NCBI RefSeq assembly: GCF_026343945.1
Contig: NZ_JAPKNJ010000004.1
Location: forward strand, 186,001-250,000
Source of the DNA: Kaistia algarum
Lineage (GTDB): Bacteria > Pseudomonadota > Alphaproteobacteria > Rhizobiales > Kaistiaceae
Length of the DNA: 64,000 nt
Reading direction: 5' to 3'
Below the pieces are notes generated by a model, which was given only the letters and a program-made list of their open reading frames with translations, did not search any database and had not been told where the DNA came from. This document shows, in pieces, positions 17,679 through 28,017 of the stretch. The translations under genes were made by a program, and so were the position numbers. The first letter of the stretch is position 1. Each line of letters starts with the position of its first letter.

Positions 17679-18733
17679 GCCGCTTCTCCGCTGCGCGCCG
17701 CCCGCTGACCGGCCGAGCGGATCAGCTTCTGCGAGACGAGGTCGAGCCAGACGGCGGCGATGGTCACGAGGCCGATGAAGAAAAGCTGCACGAAGGAGCC
17801 GACGCCGAGCAGCGCCAGTCCATTGTTCAGCATGGCCAGCAGCACGACGCCGAGCAGCGTGCCGACGATCGAGCCGCGGCCGCCATTAAGGCTCGCACCG
17901 CCGATGACCACGGCTGCGATCACCTGAAACGACAAGGCGCTCGACTGGGTCGGGCCGACGGAGCCGACATAGGAGAAATCGAGGATACCGGCCAGCCCGG
18001 CCATCAGGCTCGAGAGGAGGAAGACGGCATATTTGTACTTCTTGAGTGGCAGACGGGCGACGCGAGCCGCCTCGGGATTGCCGCCCATCGCCAGCAGGCG
18101 GAAGCCGAACACGGTCCGGTGACGCAGGATCCAGAAGACGATGAAGGCCGCAACGAGCCAGATCGTCTCGACCGGGATGTCGAACTGCATCAGCGCTCCG
18201 CCGAGCCGATGGAAGAACGAGAGCTCCCATTCGGGCGGCAGCGGCTCATTATAGGCGGGCGTGAACGTCGTCGCATTGCCGATCAGAAGCGACGTGCCAT
18301 CGGCGACATTCATGATGCCGAGCGTCGTGATGAAGGATGGCAGACCCGCGCGCACCGTCAGGAAGCCGTTGATGCCGCCCGCGACGAGCGCCACGGCAAG
18401 GCCGGCAACGAGGGCGAGGAGCAGCGGCACCGTGAAGGGCAGGCTGCCGCCGCCGAGCCAGAGAGTCGCGGTAACGGTGGCCGCTAGGCCATAGACGGCG
18501 CCAACCGAGAGATCGATCTCGCCGAGCAGGATGACGAGCATCTGCGCGCAGGCGACCATGCCGAGCGCCACCATCGAGCGCACCAGCGTCAAAAGGTTCT
18601 CAGGGCTCAGGAAAGCGGGGCGCTGCGACTGGACGATCGCGGCGATCAGCACGATCGCGAGGGCGAGACCGAGCGTCCGGAGGCTGTTGAGCACCCGCTG
18701 GTTGCCGAGGAGGGAAGAAGAAGACTGGGCCAT
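17675..18733 (-). CDS. CUT2 sugar ABC transporter permease
   Basis: A 352-residue polytopic permease of the RbsC family. Hydrophobic segments alternate with family motifs such as MLVILLGEIDLSVGAVYGLAA, GGINGFLTVRAGLPSFITTLG and GGASLNGGRGSIVGTLLGVVLLAMLNNGL. It overlaps the ATPase start by 4 nt. The substrate is probably a sugar acid or pentose handled by the enzymes at 21-29 kb. Confidence 0.92.
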   Translation of the reverse strand: MAQSSSSLLGNQRVLNSLRTLGLALAIVLIAAIVQSQRPAFLSPENLLTLVRSMVALGMVACAQMLVILLGEIDLSVGAVYGLAATVTATLWLGGGSLPFTVPLLLALVAGLAVALVAGGINGFLTVRAGLPSFITTLGIMNVADGTSLLIGNATTFTPAYNEPLPPEWELSFFHRLGGALMQFDIPVETIWLVAAFIVFWILRHRTVFGFRLLAMGGNPEAARVARLPLKKYKYAVFLLSSLMAGLAGILDFSYVGSVGPTQSSALSFQVIAAVVIGGASLNGGRGSIVGTLLGVVLLAMLNNGLALLGVGSFVQLFFIGLVTIAAVWLDLVSQKLIRSAGQRAARSGEAA

Positions 18734-18761
18734 GGAAGCTCCGGACAGCGACCGAAAGGAA

Positions 18762-18791
18762 TGGCGCGGAGGGCTTGCACGCTCCGCGCCA
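18762..18791 (-). terminator. Stem-loop between binding-protein and permease genes
   Basis: TGGCGCGGAG (18762-18771) and CTCCGCGCCA (18782-18791) form a perfect 10-bp stem with a 10-nt loop in the 76-nt gap between the binding-protein stop and the permease start. It probably protects or attenuates the mRNA. Confidence 0.65.
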
Positions 18792-18809
18792 GTTTGGGTT
18801 CGGTTGTTC

Positions 18810-19934
18810 TTAGTTCGATGCGGCCTTGAGGCGGGCGCGCGCCGCGTCGACGTCGATCTGGGCGTCGCCGCCCTTCTGCGTGATCACGATCGGACGCAGA
18901 TACTGCAGCGGATCGGCCGGGGTTTCGCCGGTAGCCAGGAACTTGGCGCACTGTTCGACGGGCGCCTGCGCCTGGTTGTCGAAGCCCTGGTCGATCGTGA
19001 CCAGCGTCGTGCCGTTGCCGACCGAATCGAGGATCGCGCCGCTGACATTGAAGCCCGAGGTGAAGACCTTGCCGCCCTGCTTCAGATTGCGGATCACATT
19101 GCCGACGCCCTCGACGCCCTGGTCGGTGTGGAAGAACAGCGTCACTTCCGGATGGGCGGTGAGGAACGGCGTCACGCTGTTCAACACTTCCTGCGTGGTG
19201 AAGTTTTTGCCGGTCGGAATGCCGCTCTTGACGTCATTGAAGAACTTGGCGTCCGGGAACACGGACTTGTAGCCGGCCATGAAGCCTTCCATGCGCGCCT
19301 GCGCCCAAGGCTGGTCCGGCGCGCCGCTGCCCATGGCGATTTCCTTGACGTCGATGCCCTGCGCCTTAACGAGCTTGGCCGTCTCCTCGCCGTTGATGGT
19401 GCCGGCCTGCACTTCGTTCAGCGCATAGAAGGCGAAGCGCTTGGCCTTCGGTGCATCGATGTTGAGCGTGAAGACCGGAATGCCCGCGTCGGCATATTTG
19501 TTGATGATGGCCGTGAACTGGTTCGGGAGCGGCGGCTGCAGGGCGAGGCAGTCGACCTGTCCCGAATTCAGCAGCGTCTCCAGCTCGGCGAGCTGCGCCG
19601 TCGTATCCGGATTGACCGGGCCAACCATGCGGCAATCGGCCGGAAGCAGCGTATTGGCCGTCTCGCAGCCCTTGGCCGTGCCGATGCGCATTTCGGCGCC
19701 CTGGATCGGGAGGCCGGTGCCCTCGATGCCGACGACGATGTTGGCCTTCTCGCCCTTGGCCAGCTTCTCGACGATCCGCGGCGCGAGCTTGAACTCGCCC
19801 CAGGGCATCGCATGGGTCTTGGCCGAATCCGGCACCGTGATGCCCGCGGCATGGGCGGACAGCACCGCACCCGAAAGGCTCGCGACCACGGCAAGCCCGG
19901 TCATGGCGAGCAGGCGACTCCGAAGGAAGGACAT
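18810..19934 (-). CDS. CUT2 sugar-binding periplasmic protein (IclR module)
   Basis: A 374-residue periplasmic substrate-binding protein. The signal peptide covers about the first 29 residues (MSFLRSRLLAMTGLAVVASL..., cleavage near SAHAAG). The two-lobe fold is marked by ANIVVGIEGTGLPIQ, GIPVFTLNIDAP, VTLFFHTDQGVEGVG and TTLVTIDQGFDNQAQ. The cysteines of GCETANTLLPADC could form a disulfide. ATG 19934 is preceded by GGAG; a start 18 nt upstream is less likely. First gene of the minus-strand transporter operon, divergent from the IclR-dehydratase side. Confidence 0.9.
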   Translation of the reverse strand: MSFLRSRLLAMTGLAVVASLSGAVLSAHAAGITVPDSAKTHAMPWGEFKLAPRIVEKLAKGEKANIVVGIEGTGLPIQGAEMRIGTAKGCETANTLLPADCRMVGPVNPDTTAQLAELETLLNSGQVDCLALQPPLPNQFTAIINKYADAGIPVFTLNIDAPKAKRFAFYALNEVQAGTINGEETAKLVKAQGIDVKEIAMGSGAPDQPWAQARMEGFMAGYKSVFPDAKFFNDVKSGIPTGKNFTTQEVLNSVTPFLTAHPEVTLFFHTDQGVEGVGNVIRNLKQGGKVFTSGFNVSGAILDSVGNGTTLVTIDQGFDNQAQAPVEQCAKFLATGETPADPLQYLRPIVITQKGGDAQIDVDAARARLKAASN

Positions 19935-19960
19935 GGGAAGCTCCGTTCTCATCTGGATTT

Positions 19961-19977
19961 GTTCTGCTAGACAGAAC
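19961..19977. promoter_or_regulatory. Putative IclR operator before the binding-protein gene
   Basis: GTTCTG-CTAGA-CAGAAC is an inverted repeat 27-43 nt upstream of the binding-protein start. Its CAGAAC half-site recurs at 21074-21080 before the second dehydratase, so both could be bound by the IclR regulator. Confidence 0.5.
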
Positions 19978-20129
19978 TATGTTTTGTACAATTGAACTTT
20001 ATCGGACGATGACGCCGTGTCAATACGGCGCCGTGCTCGAACTTCGAGCGCCAGCGGCTGCAGCAATGCGCAGCCGCACGCGATCCGCGCAGCGTCGGCA
20101 ACCGGGAAGCTAACGTTGGATGACAGGCG

Positions 20130-20975
20130 TCAGACGAGCGAGGGAAGCGCCGAATGGGCGGGGCCGCCAAGGAGATGGCTGATCCGATCGGCAAAGGCGC
20201 GCACAACCGCGCCGAGATGATGGAGGTCCGTGTCGCTGCGCTCCAGCCGCATGCTGGTCACGCTGATGGCGGCGACAGCCGTGCCGCTCCGATCGAACAC
20301 AGCCGAGCCGACGCAGACGACGCCGAGATTGTCCTCTTCATTGTCGAAGGCATAGCCGCGCCGGGCCACTTCGCGCAGATCGCCAAGCAGCGCCTCGGGC
20401 GACGTCAGCGTGTGGTCGGTGCGCTTCGGCATGCCGAGCCGGGCCAGGATCGAGAGGATTTGCGGTTCGGGCAGACGGCAGAGCAGCGCCTTGCCGACCG
20501 ACGAGCAATGCGGCAGTTCCCGGCGGCCAAGTGAGGCAGTCATGCGGAACGGACCCGGCGCATCGACGCGCCCGATCGCCACCGCGTAGCCGTCGTCGAG
20601 CACGGCCAGTCGCGAGGTCAGTTGCGTCGCCTCGGTGAGTTGCTGCAGGATCGGCGTCGCGATCTGTGTTATCCCCATCTCTGCGACGGCGAGGTCTCCG
20701 AGATGAACCAGCGCCAGGCCGAGCCGATAGAGCCGCGCGCCGCCGATGCGGACATCGGCGACGAAACCACGCGCCACCATCGTCTGCAGCAGCGTAAAAG
20801 CGGTCGAGCGCGAGACGCCGATCGCCTCGGCGATCTCGCCGACGCCCATGCCTTTGCCGCTATTCGCGCCGAGCGCCTGCAGGACATCAAGTGCGCGCCC
20901 GACGCTGCGCAGCGGATACCGATCCCCCGCCGGCTCCGTGCCTTCGGCCATATCCGTGCGTGCCTGCTTCATCAT
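20130..20975 (-). CDS. IclR family transcriptional regulator
   Basis: A 281-residue IclR regulator. The N-terminal winged helix is YPLRSVGRALDVLQAL...MGVGEIAEAIGVSRSTAFTLLQTMV (near residues 20-70). The C-terminal effector domain has RLAVLDDGYAVAIGRVD, CSSVGKALLC and RRGYAFDNEEDNLGVVCVGSAVFD. The ATG at 20975 is preceded by GGAG; a GTG at 21050 is possible. It lies between the transporter operon and the divergent dehydratase operon, both with CAGAAC-containing sites. IclR proteins commonly respond to 2-keto-3-deoxy acids or aldonates (inference for this one). Confidence 0.9.
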   Translation of the reverse strand: MMKQARTDMAEGTEPAGDRYPLRSVGRALDVLQALGANSGKGMGVGEIAEAIGVSRSTAFTLLQTMVARGFVADVRIGGARLYRLGLALVHLGDLAVAEMGITQIATPILQQLTEATQLTSRLAVLDDGYAVAIGRVDAPGPFRMTASLGRRELPHCSSVGKALLCRLPEPQILSILARLGMPKRTDHTLTSPEALLGDLREVARRGYAFDNEEDNLGVVCVGSAVFDRSGTAVAAISVTSMRLERSDTDLHHLGAVVRAFADRISHLLGGPAHSALPSLV

Positions 20976-21070
20976 CGCGCTCCAGTCGCGCCCGGACAAA
21001 CCGGGGACGCTCTTCGATACTCGCCGACCGGTCCGGTTGACAACGTCCACCGCCTGTCCTAACGATTTGT

Positions 21071-21103
21071 ATAACAGAACATCGTTCCGTATAGCCGAAC
21101 ATT
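21071..21103. promoter_or_regulatory. Putative IclR operator/promoter region before the second dehydratase
   Basis: The region holds ATAACAGAAC, the inverted repeat GAAC-ATC-GTTC and a further CCGAAC half-site, just upstream of the dehydratase and between it and the divergent IclR gene. Confidence 0.45.
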
Positions 21104-21127
21104 ATCATCAGTCAGGGCGCAGACAAG

Positions 21128-22852
<1,725 letters not shown>

Positions 22853-22893
22853 GCGACCCGCGCGCCGCGACATCCCGATATTTGGAGATTTTC

Positions 22894-23889
22894 ATGCGTC
22901 TTGTGCAGTTCACCAGCCGCTCCGGCGAGCGGAAGGTCGGCGTGCCGACGTCCGGCGGCGCCAGCCTGTCGCCGATGGCCCGTTCGACCTCGGTCTATGA
23001 GCTCGCGACCCGCGCGATCGAGGCCGGCAAGTCGCTGGCTTCGGTCGTCGATGCCGAGCCGCGCGACGCGGATGCGTCCTATGACGAGATCATCGCCGAG
23101 GGCCGGCTGCTGCCGGCGCTCGACCATCCCGAGCCGAACCGCTTCTGGATCACCGGCACGGGCCTGACCCACATCGGCAGCGCCGATGCGCGCGACAAGA
23201 TGCACGAGATCGCCCACGGCGCCGACGCCGAGATGACGGACTCGATGAAGATCTTCCGCATGGGCCTCGAAGGCGGCAAGCCGGCGGAAGGCGAAGTCGG
23301 CGTACAGCCGGAATGGTTCTTCAAGGGCCTCGGCACCTCCGTTGTCGCGCCCGAGGCAGACCTGCCGATGCCGGCCTTCGCGCTGGCGGGCGGCGAGGAA
23401 GCGGAGATCGTCGGACTCTATCTGATCGGCCCGGACGGCAATCCGTGGCGTCTCGGCTTTGCGCTCGGCAACGAGTTTTCCGACCAGGTGACCGAGGCGC
23501 TCAACTATCTCTACCTCGCCCATTCCAAGCTGCGCGCCTGCTCGATCGGGCCGGAGCTTCTCGTCGGCGACCTGCCCGAGGATACGCGCGGCACCATCCG
23601 CGTCATCCGCGACGGCACTCCGATCTGGGAGGGCGAGTTCCTGAGCGGCGAGACGAACATGTCGCATTCGGTGCGCAATCTCGAGCACTATCATTTCCGC
23701 TACGACATCTTCCGCCGCCCCGGCGACCTGCACGCCTATTTCTTCGGCGCGCCGCTGCTCTCCTGCGCCAATGGCGTGACGACGCAGTCGGGCGACCAAT
23801 TCGAAATCGACGTACCGGATTTCGGCCGGCCCCTGCGCAACCGTATGGTGGCGGTGCCCGACCGGGCTTTCGTGGTGCGCCCGCTCTAG
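22894..23889 (+). CDS. GguC/AraD1 family protein (FAH-like fold)
   Basis: A 331-residue protein of the AraD1/GguC family, related to fumarylacetoacetate hydrolases. Markers: RFWITGTGLTHIGSADARDKMH, PEWFFKGLGTSVVAP, PDGNPWRLGFALGNEFSDQV and the metal-site-like acidic residues after it. GguC-type proteins sit in sugar-acid operons of rhizobia, where dehydration or hydrolysis of 2-keto-3-deoxy acids has been proposed. Here it follows the IlvD/Edd gene directly, so its substrate is probably that enzyme's product. GGAG 7 nt before the ATG supports the start. Confidence 0.85.
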   Translation: MRLVQFTSRSGERKVGVPTSGGASLSPMARSTSVYELATRAIEAGKSLASVVDAEPRDADASYDEIIAEGRLLPALDHPEPNRFWITGTGLTHIGSADARDKMHEIAHGADAEMTDSMKIFRMGLEGGKPAEGEVGVQPEWFFKGLGTSVVAPEADLPMPAFALAGGEEAEIVGLYLIGPDGNPWRLGFALGNEFSDQVTEALNYLYLAHSKLRACSIGPELLVGDLPEDTRGTIRVIRDGTPIWEGEFLSGETNMSHSVRNLEHYHFRYDIFRRPGDLHAYFFGAPLLSCANGVTTQSGDQFEIDVPDFGRPLRNRMVAVPDRAFVVRPL

Positions 23890-23946
23890 GCCGTCCTTCC
23901 TTCGCGGCCTCCGGCCGACCCTGACCCCTTTCTTCGGAGCCGAGCC

Positions 23947-26010
23947 ATGGGCCTTCGCTTCGCCGTCGACACCGGCGGCACTTTTACCGATCTGATGGTC
24001 GCCGACGAGGCGGGCGTCCTGTCGATGCACAAGGCTTCGACGACGCCGTCCGATCCGGTCGCGGGCGTCATCGACAGCCTCCGCATCGCCGCCGAGGCCG
24101 TCGGCGAGCCGCTGGCCGACTATCTCGGCCGCGGCGACATCCTCGTCCATGGCACGACGCATGCGATCAACGCGATCGTGACCGGCTCGACGGCGAAGAC
24201 GGCCTTCCTGACCACCAAGGGCCATCCCGATACGCTGGTGTTCCGCGAAGGCGGCCGCATCGAGCCGTTCAATTTCACGGTTCCCTATACCGAACCCTAT
24301 GTCCCGCGCGCGCTCACCTTCGAGGTGCCGGAGCGCATCGCGGTCAGCGGCGCCGTCAAGACGCCGCTCAACCGGGACGCCGTTATCGAGATCCTGCACA
24401 AGGCCAGGGCCGCGGGTGTGGAGGCGATCGGCGTCTGTTTTCTGTGGTCGGTGGTCAATCCCGAGCATGAGCTCGCCGTCGGCGCGCTGATCGAGGAGGT
24501 TCTGCCCGGCGTTCCCTATACGCTGTCGCACCGGATCAACCCGTCGATCCGCGAATATCGCCGCGCCTCCTCCACCTGCATCGACGCCTCGCTGAAGCCG
24601 GTCATGGGCGCCTATATGCGCGGCCTCGAACAGCGGCTGCGCGATGCCGGCTTCAAGGGCCGCGTGCTCGTCGTCACCTCGCAGGGCGGCGTGATGGATG
24701 CCTCGCGCGTTGCCGACGCACCGGTGCATCTCATCAATTCCGGCCCCAGCATGGCGCCCGTCGCTGCCCGCGCCTATGGCGCCGGGGATGCAGCGGAGAC
24801 GCTCATCGTCGGCGACACCGGCGGCACCACCTTCGACGTCTCGCTGGTCCGGCGCGGCCGCATCCCTCGCACCCGCGAGACCTGGCTCGGCCAGCCGTTC
24901 CGCAGCCACATGACCGGCATGCCCTCCGTCGACGTGAAAAGCATCGGCGCCGGCGGCGGCTCGATCGCCTGGGTCGATGCCGGCGGACTTCTCCATGTTG
25001 GCCCGAAGAGCGCCGGCGCGGTTCCCGGTCCCGTCTGCTATGGCCGCGGCGGCATTCGCCCGACGCTCACCGACGCCTCCGTCGCGCTCGGCTTCATCGA
25101 CGCCAAGTTCTTCCTCGGCGGCCGCATGGCGCTCGACAAGGACGGCGCGCTCGACGCCATCAACCGCGATGTCGCCGAGCCGCTCGGGAAGAGCGTTGAC
25201 GAGGCGGCCGAAGCCATCGTGACGCTCGCGACCGAACACATGGTGCAGGCGATCATGGATATCACGGTCAACCAGGGCATCGACCCGACGCAGGCGACGT
25301 TCGTTGCCGGCGGCGGCGCCGCCGGGCTTAACTGCGTCGCCATCGCGCGCCGCCTCGGCTGCAAGCGCGTGCTCGTCACCGAAGCCGGCGCCGCACTCGC
25401 CGCCTCCGGCGCGCTAATCTCGGACCTGACCACGCATCAGCAGGCGATGTTCCACACGCGCAGCGACGCCTTCGACCGCGACGGCGTCAACGCCGTCCTC
25501 GCCAATCTGAAGGCCGGCTGCGAAGCCTTCGCGGCAGGTCCGGGTGCCGGCGCAACCTCGGTCTCCATCGAATGGTCGACCGAGGCGCGCTATACCGACC
25601 AGGCTTGGGAGATCGAGGTTCCGCTGCACACGGAGGCCTTCACCGGCCCGGCCGATATCGCGGCGCTGGTCGGCGATTTCCATCGCATGCATCAGGACAT
25701 CTTCGCCGTCAGCGACGACAAGGCCGAGATCGAGACCGTGAGCTGGAACGCCGAGGTGCGCTGCCGCATCGCGCCGGACGAGCCCGGCCGCCTAGCAGCC
25801 GATACCCGTCCGGCCCGCCTGCCCTCGCGGCCGGTACGCTTCCTGGGCACCGACTGGGTCGAGGCCGATGTGTGGCGGCTGGAATCGATCCCGGAGGGCC
25901 TGATGCTGTCCGGCCCGGCGATCGTCGAATCCGATTTCACCTCGATCGTCGTCGATCCGGGCTGCAAGGCCTGGCGCGATGCTTCCGGCAACCTCGTCAT
26001 CGAAGTCTGA
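23947..26010 (+). CDS. hyuA: Hydantoinase/oxoprolinase family protein, A subunit
   Basis: A 687-residue HyuA-type protein (N-methylhydantoinase/acetone carboxylase alpha-like). The N-terminal ATP-binding motif is FAVDTGGTFTDLMVADE (residues 5-21). HGTTHAINAI, SQGGVMDA, GDTGGTTFDVSLVRRG and SIGAGGGSIAWVDAGGLLHVGPKSAG follow in the usual order. Partner of the HyuB protein 11 nt downstream. The family hydrolyses lactams with ATP or carboxylates ketones. Finding it behind a sugar-acid dehydratase is unusual and leaves the substrate open. Confidence 0.9.
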   Translation: MGLRFAVDTGGTFTDLMVADEAGVLSMHKASTTPSDPVAGVIDSLRIAAEAVGEPLADYLGRGDILVHGTTHAINAIVTGSTAKTAFLTTKGHPDTLVFREGGRIEPFNFTVPYTEPYVPRALTFEVPERIAVSGAVKTPLNRDAVIEILHKARAAGVEAIGVCFLWSVVNPEHELAVGALIEEVLPGVPYTLSHRINPSIREYRRASSTCIDASLKPVMGAYMRGLEQRLRDAGFKGRVLVVTSQGGVMDASRVADAPVHLINSGPSMAPVAARAYGAGDAAETLIVGDTGGTTFDVSLVRRGRIPRTRETWLGQPFRSHMTGMPSVDVKSIGAGGGSIAWVDAGGLLHVGPKSAGAVPGPVCYGRGGIRPTLTDASVALGFIDAKFFLGGRMALDKDGALDAINRDVAEPLGKSVDEAAEAIVTLATEHMVQAIMDITVNQGIDPTQATFVAGGGAAGLNCVAIARRLGCKRVLVTEAGAALAASGALISDLTTHQQAMFHTRSDAFDRDGVNAVLANLKAGCEAFAAGPGAGATSVSIEWSTEARYTDQAWEIEVPLHTEAFTGPADIAALVGDFHRMHQDIFAVSDDKAEIETVSWNAEVRCRIAPDEPGRLAADTRPARLPSRPVRFLGTDWVEADVWRLESIPEGLMLSGPAIVESDFTSIVVDPGCKAWRDASGNLVIEV

Positions 26011-26021
26011 GGAAAAGAGCC

Positions 26022-27806
26022 ATGTCCCACACGACGACGACCATGGACGGATCGACCCTCGCGGTGCTCACGGCCCGGTTCGAGGGCATCGCCCGCAAGA
26101 TGGCGAACACGCTGCATCGCACGGGCCGCTCCGGCATCCTGACGATCGCGCGCGATTTCTCCTGCGTGGTGCTGACCGCCAAGCACGAATTGCTGGCAAC
26201 GGCGGAGAGCCTGCCGAACCACGTGCTGCGCGGCCCCGACATCATGTCGCGCACCATGACCGACAATCATCCGGTGCTGAAGCGCGGCGACGCGTTCCTG
26301 CACAATTCGCCCTATCACGGCTGCACGCATCCGGCGGACCACTCGATCCTCGTGCCGATCATCGACGACGAGGGCGTGCACCGCTTCACCGTGCTCGCCA
26401 AGGCGCACCAGGCCGATTGCGGCAACTCGCTGCCGACGACCTATATGGGCGCCGCCGTCGACGTCTATAATGAGGGCGCGCTGATCTTCCCGGCCGTGAA
26501 GATCCAGAACGACTACCAGCACGTGATGGACATCATCCGCATGTGCCAGCTGCGCATCCGCGTGCCGGACCAGTGGTGGGGCGACTATCTGGCGACGCTG
26601 GGCGCCGCCCGCGTCGGCGAGCGCGAGATCCTGGCGCTCGGCAAGGAAATCGGCTGGGACCGGCTGGAGGACTATACCGGCCAGTGGTTCGACTATTCCG
26701 AGAAGAGGATGATCGACGTGATCCGCGCCCTGCCCAAGGGCAAGGTCACCCGTACCTCGACCCATGACGCGTTCCCCGGCACCCCGGCCGAGGGCGTCAC
26801 GATCAAGGCGACGGTCGAGGTGAAGCCGGAGGAAGCCCTGATCGAGGTCGACATGACCGACAATCCGGATTCGATGCCGAACGGGCTCAACCTCTCCGAG
26901 GCCTGCGCGCTGTCGACGCCGATGATCGGCATCTTCAACTCGATCGACCATACGGTGCCGAAGAACGAAGGCAGCTTCCGCCGCATCAAGATCCATCTGC
27001 GCGACGGCTGCATCGTCGGCCGGCCGAAGCATCCGACCTCGTGCTCGGTCGCGACCACCAACATCGCCGACCGCGTCGCCAACCCAGTGCAGGCGGCGAT
27101 GGCGGAGCTCGCCGACGGGCTCGGCCAGGCCGAGACGGGCGCTTTGATCCCCCCCTCCTGCGGCGTGGTCTCGGGCGTCCATGACGGCAAGCCCTTCGTC
27201 AACGAAGTCTATCTCGGCTGCACCGGCGGCGCCGGCACGCCCTGGACCGATGGCTGGCTCACCATCCTCCATGTCGGTAATGCCGGCATGTGCTACCAGG
27301 ACTCGATCGAGATCGACGAACTGCGCCACCCGATCTTCGTACACCAGCGCCGGCTGATCTCTGATTCCGAGGGCGCCGGCCGCTTCCGCGGCGCGCTCGG
27401 CGCCTATTCCGAATTCGGCCCCGTCGATTGCGCGATGACCGTCGCCTATGTCAGCGACGGCAACATCAACCCCGCGCTCGGCACGCGTGGCGGTCTCGCC
27501 GGCGCTCCGTCATCCCAGTTCCGTCGCCACGCCGACGGCTCGCTGGAGCCCGTGCCGGCTTGCGCCGAGGTGGTGATCGCCGCCGATGAGCGCATGGTCT
27601 CCATTAGCGGCGGCGGCGGCGGCTATGGTCACCCGTTCGAGCGCGCGCCGGCCCGTGTCCTCCATGATGTCAGCGAAGGCTGGATCAGCCGTGATCGCGC
27701 GCAAAGCATCTATGGCGTTGTCATCGGCCCGGACGGCGCCGTCGATGACGCGGCAACCGCGAGCCTGCGGGCGACGCACAGTGCGCCAATGGCCCAGGCC
27801 TCCTAA
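26022..27806 (+). CDS. hyuB: Hydantoinase/oxoprolinase family protein, B subunit
   Basis: A 594-residue HyuB-type subunit. Visible family blocks are ARKMANTLHRTGRSGIL, NDYQHVMDIIRMCQLR, DMTDNPDSMPNGLNLS, PVQAAMAELADGLGQ, LGCTGGAGTPWTDGWL, SDSEGAGRFRGALGAY and SGGGGGYGHPFER at the end. It starts 11 nt after hyuA with GAGG upstream, so the two form one enzyme. A terminator-like hairpin follows at 27847. Confidence 0.9.
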   Translation: MSHTTTTMDGSTLAVLTARFEGIARKMANTLHRTGRSGILTIARDFSCVVLTAKHELLATAESLPNHVLRGPDIMSRTMTDNHPVLKRGDAFLHNSPYHGCTHPADHSILVPIIDDEGVHRFTVLAKAHQADCGNSLPTTYMGAAVDVYNEGALIFPAVKIQNDYQHVMDIIRMCQLRIRVPDQWWGDYLATLGAARVGEREILALGKEIGWDRLEDYTGQWFDYSEKRMIDVIRALPKGKVTRTSTHDAFPGTPAEGVTIKATVEVKPEEALIEVDMTDNPDSMPNGLNLSEACALSTPMIGIFNSIDHTVPKNEGSFRRIKIHLRDGCIVGRPKHPTSCSVATTNIADRVANPVQAAMAELADGLGQAETGALIPPSCGVVSGVHDGKPFVNEVYLGCTGGAGTPWTDGWLTILHVGNAGMCYQDSIEIDELRHPIFVHQRRLISDSEGAGRFRGALGAYSEFGPVDCAMTVAYVSDGNINPALGTRGGLAGAPSSQFRRHADGSLEPVPACAEVVIAADERMVSISGGGGGYGHPFERAPARVLHDVSEGWISRDRAQSIYGVVIGPDGAVDDAATASLRATHSAPMAQAS

Positions 27807-27846
27807 GGTCCGGCCAGCACGCCTCCTCACCTTTCCAACATTCTCG

Positions 27847-27876
27847 ATCGGCCGCGCTCGCAAGGGCGCGGCCGAT
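27847..27876 (+). terminator. Terminator after hyuB
   Basis: ATCGGCCGCGC (27847-27857) pairs with GCGCGGCCGAT (27866-27876), an 11-bp perfect stem with an 8-nt loop, 40 nt after the hyuB stop. It separates hyuB from the dehydrogenase gene, which has its own promoter-like sequence. Confidence 0.7.
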
Positions 27877-27944
27877 TGGCTATGGAAGGAAGTCCTGCGA
27901 GCGCGTCGACCCATGCTTCCACTTTCCAGCGGGACGCGGATCGG

Positions 27945-27966
27945 GTTAACTCGCAGCTATTATAAT
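27945..27966 (+). promoter_or_regulatory. Promoter-like element before the Ldh2-type gene
   Basis: A consensus -10 hexamer TATAAT lies at 27961-27966, 52 nt before the start codon, in AT-rich sequence unusual for this window. No good -35 was found at 17 nt. GTTAAC at 27945 resembles the core of the GntR sites at 30234 and 31015, but the flanks differ. Confidence 0.4.
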
Positions 27967-28017
27967 AATGGTCGCCTCGACTCGTCGCGCGGCGGAGCCA
28001 GCCAAAGAGGAAACGCC

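Noticed and set aside
25692..27344. 550-residue open frame antisense to hyuB
   Set aside because: Shadow of hyuB; no recognisable motif or start context.
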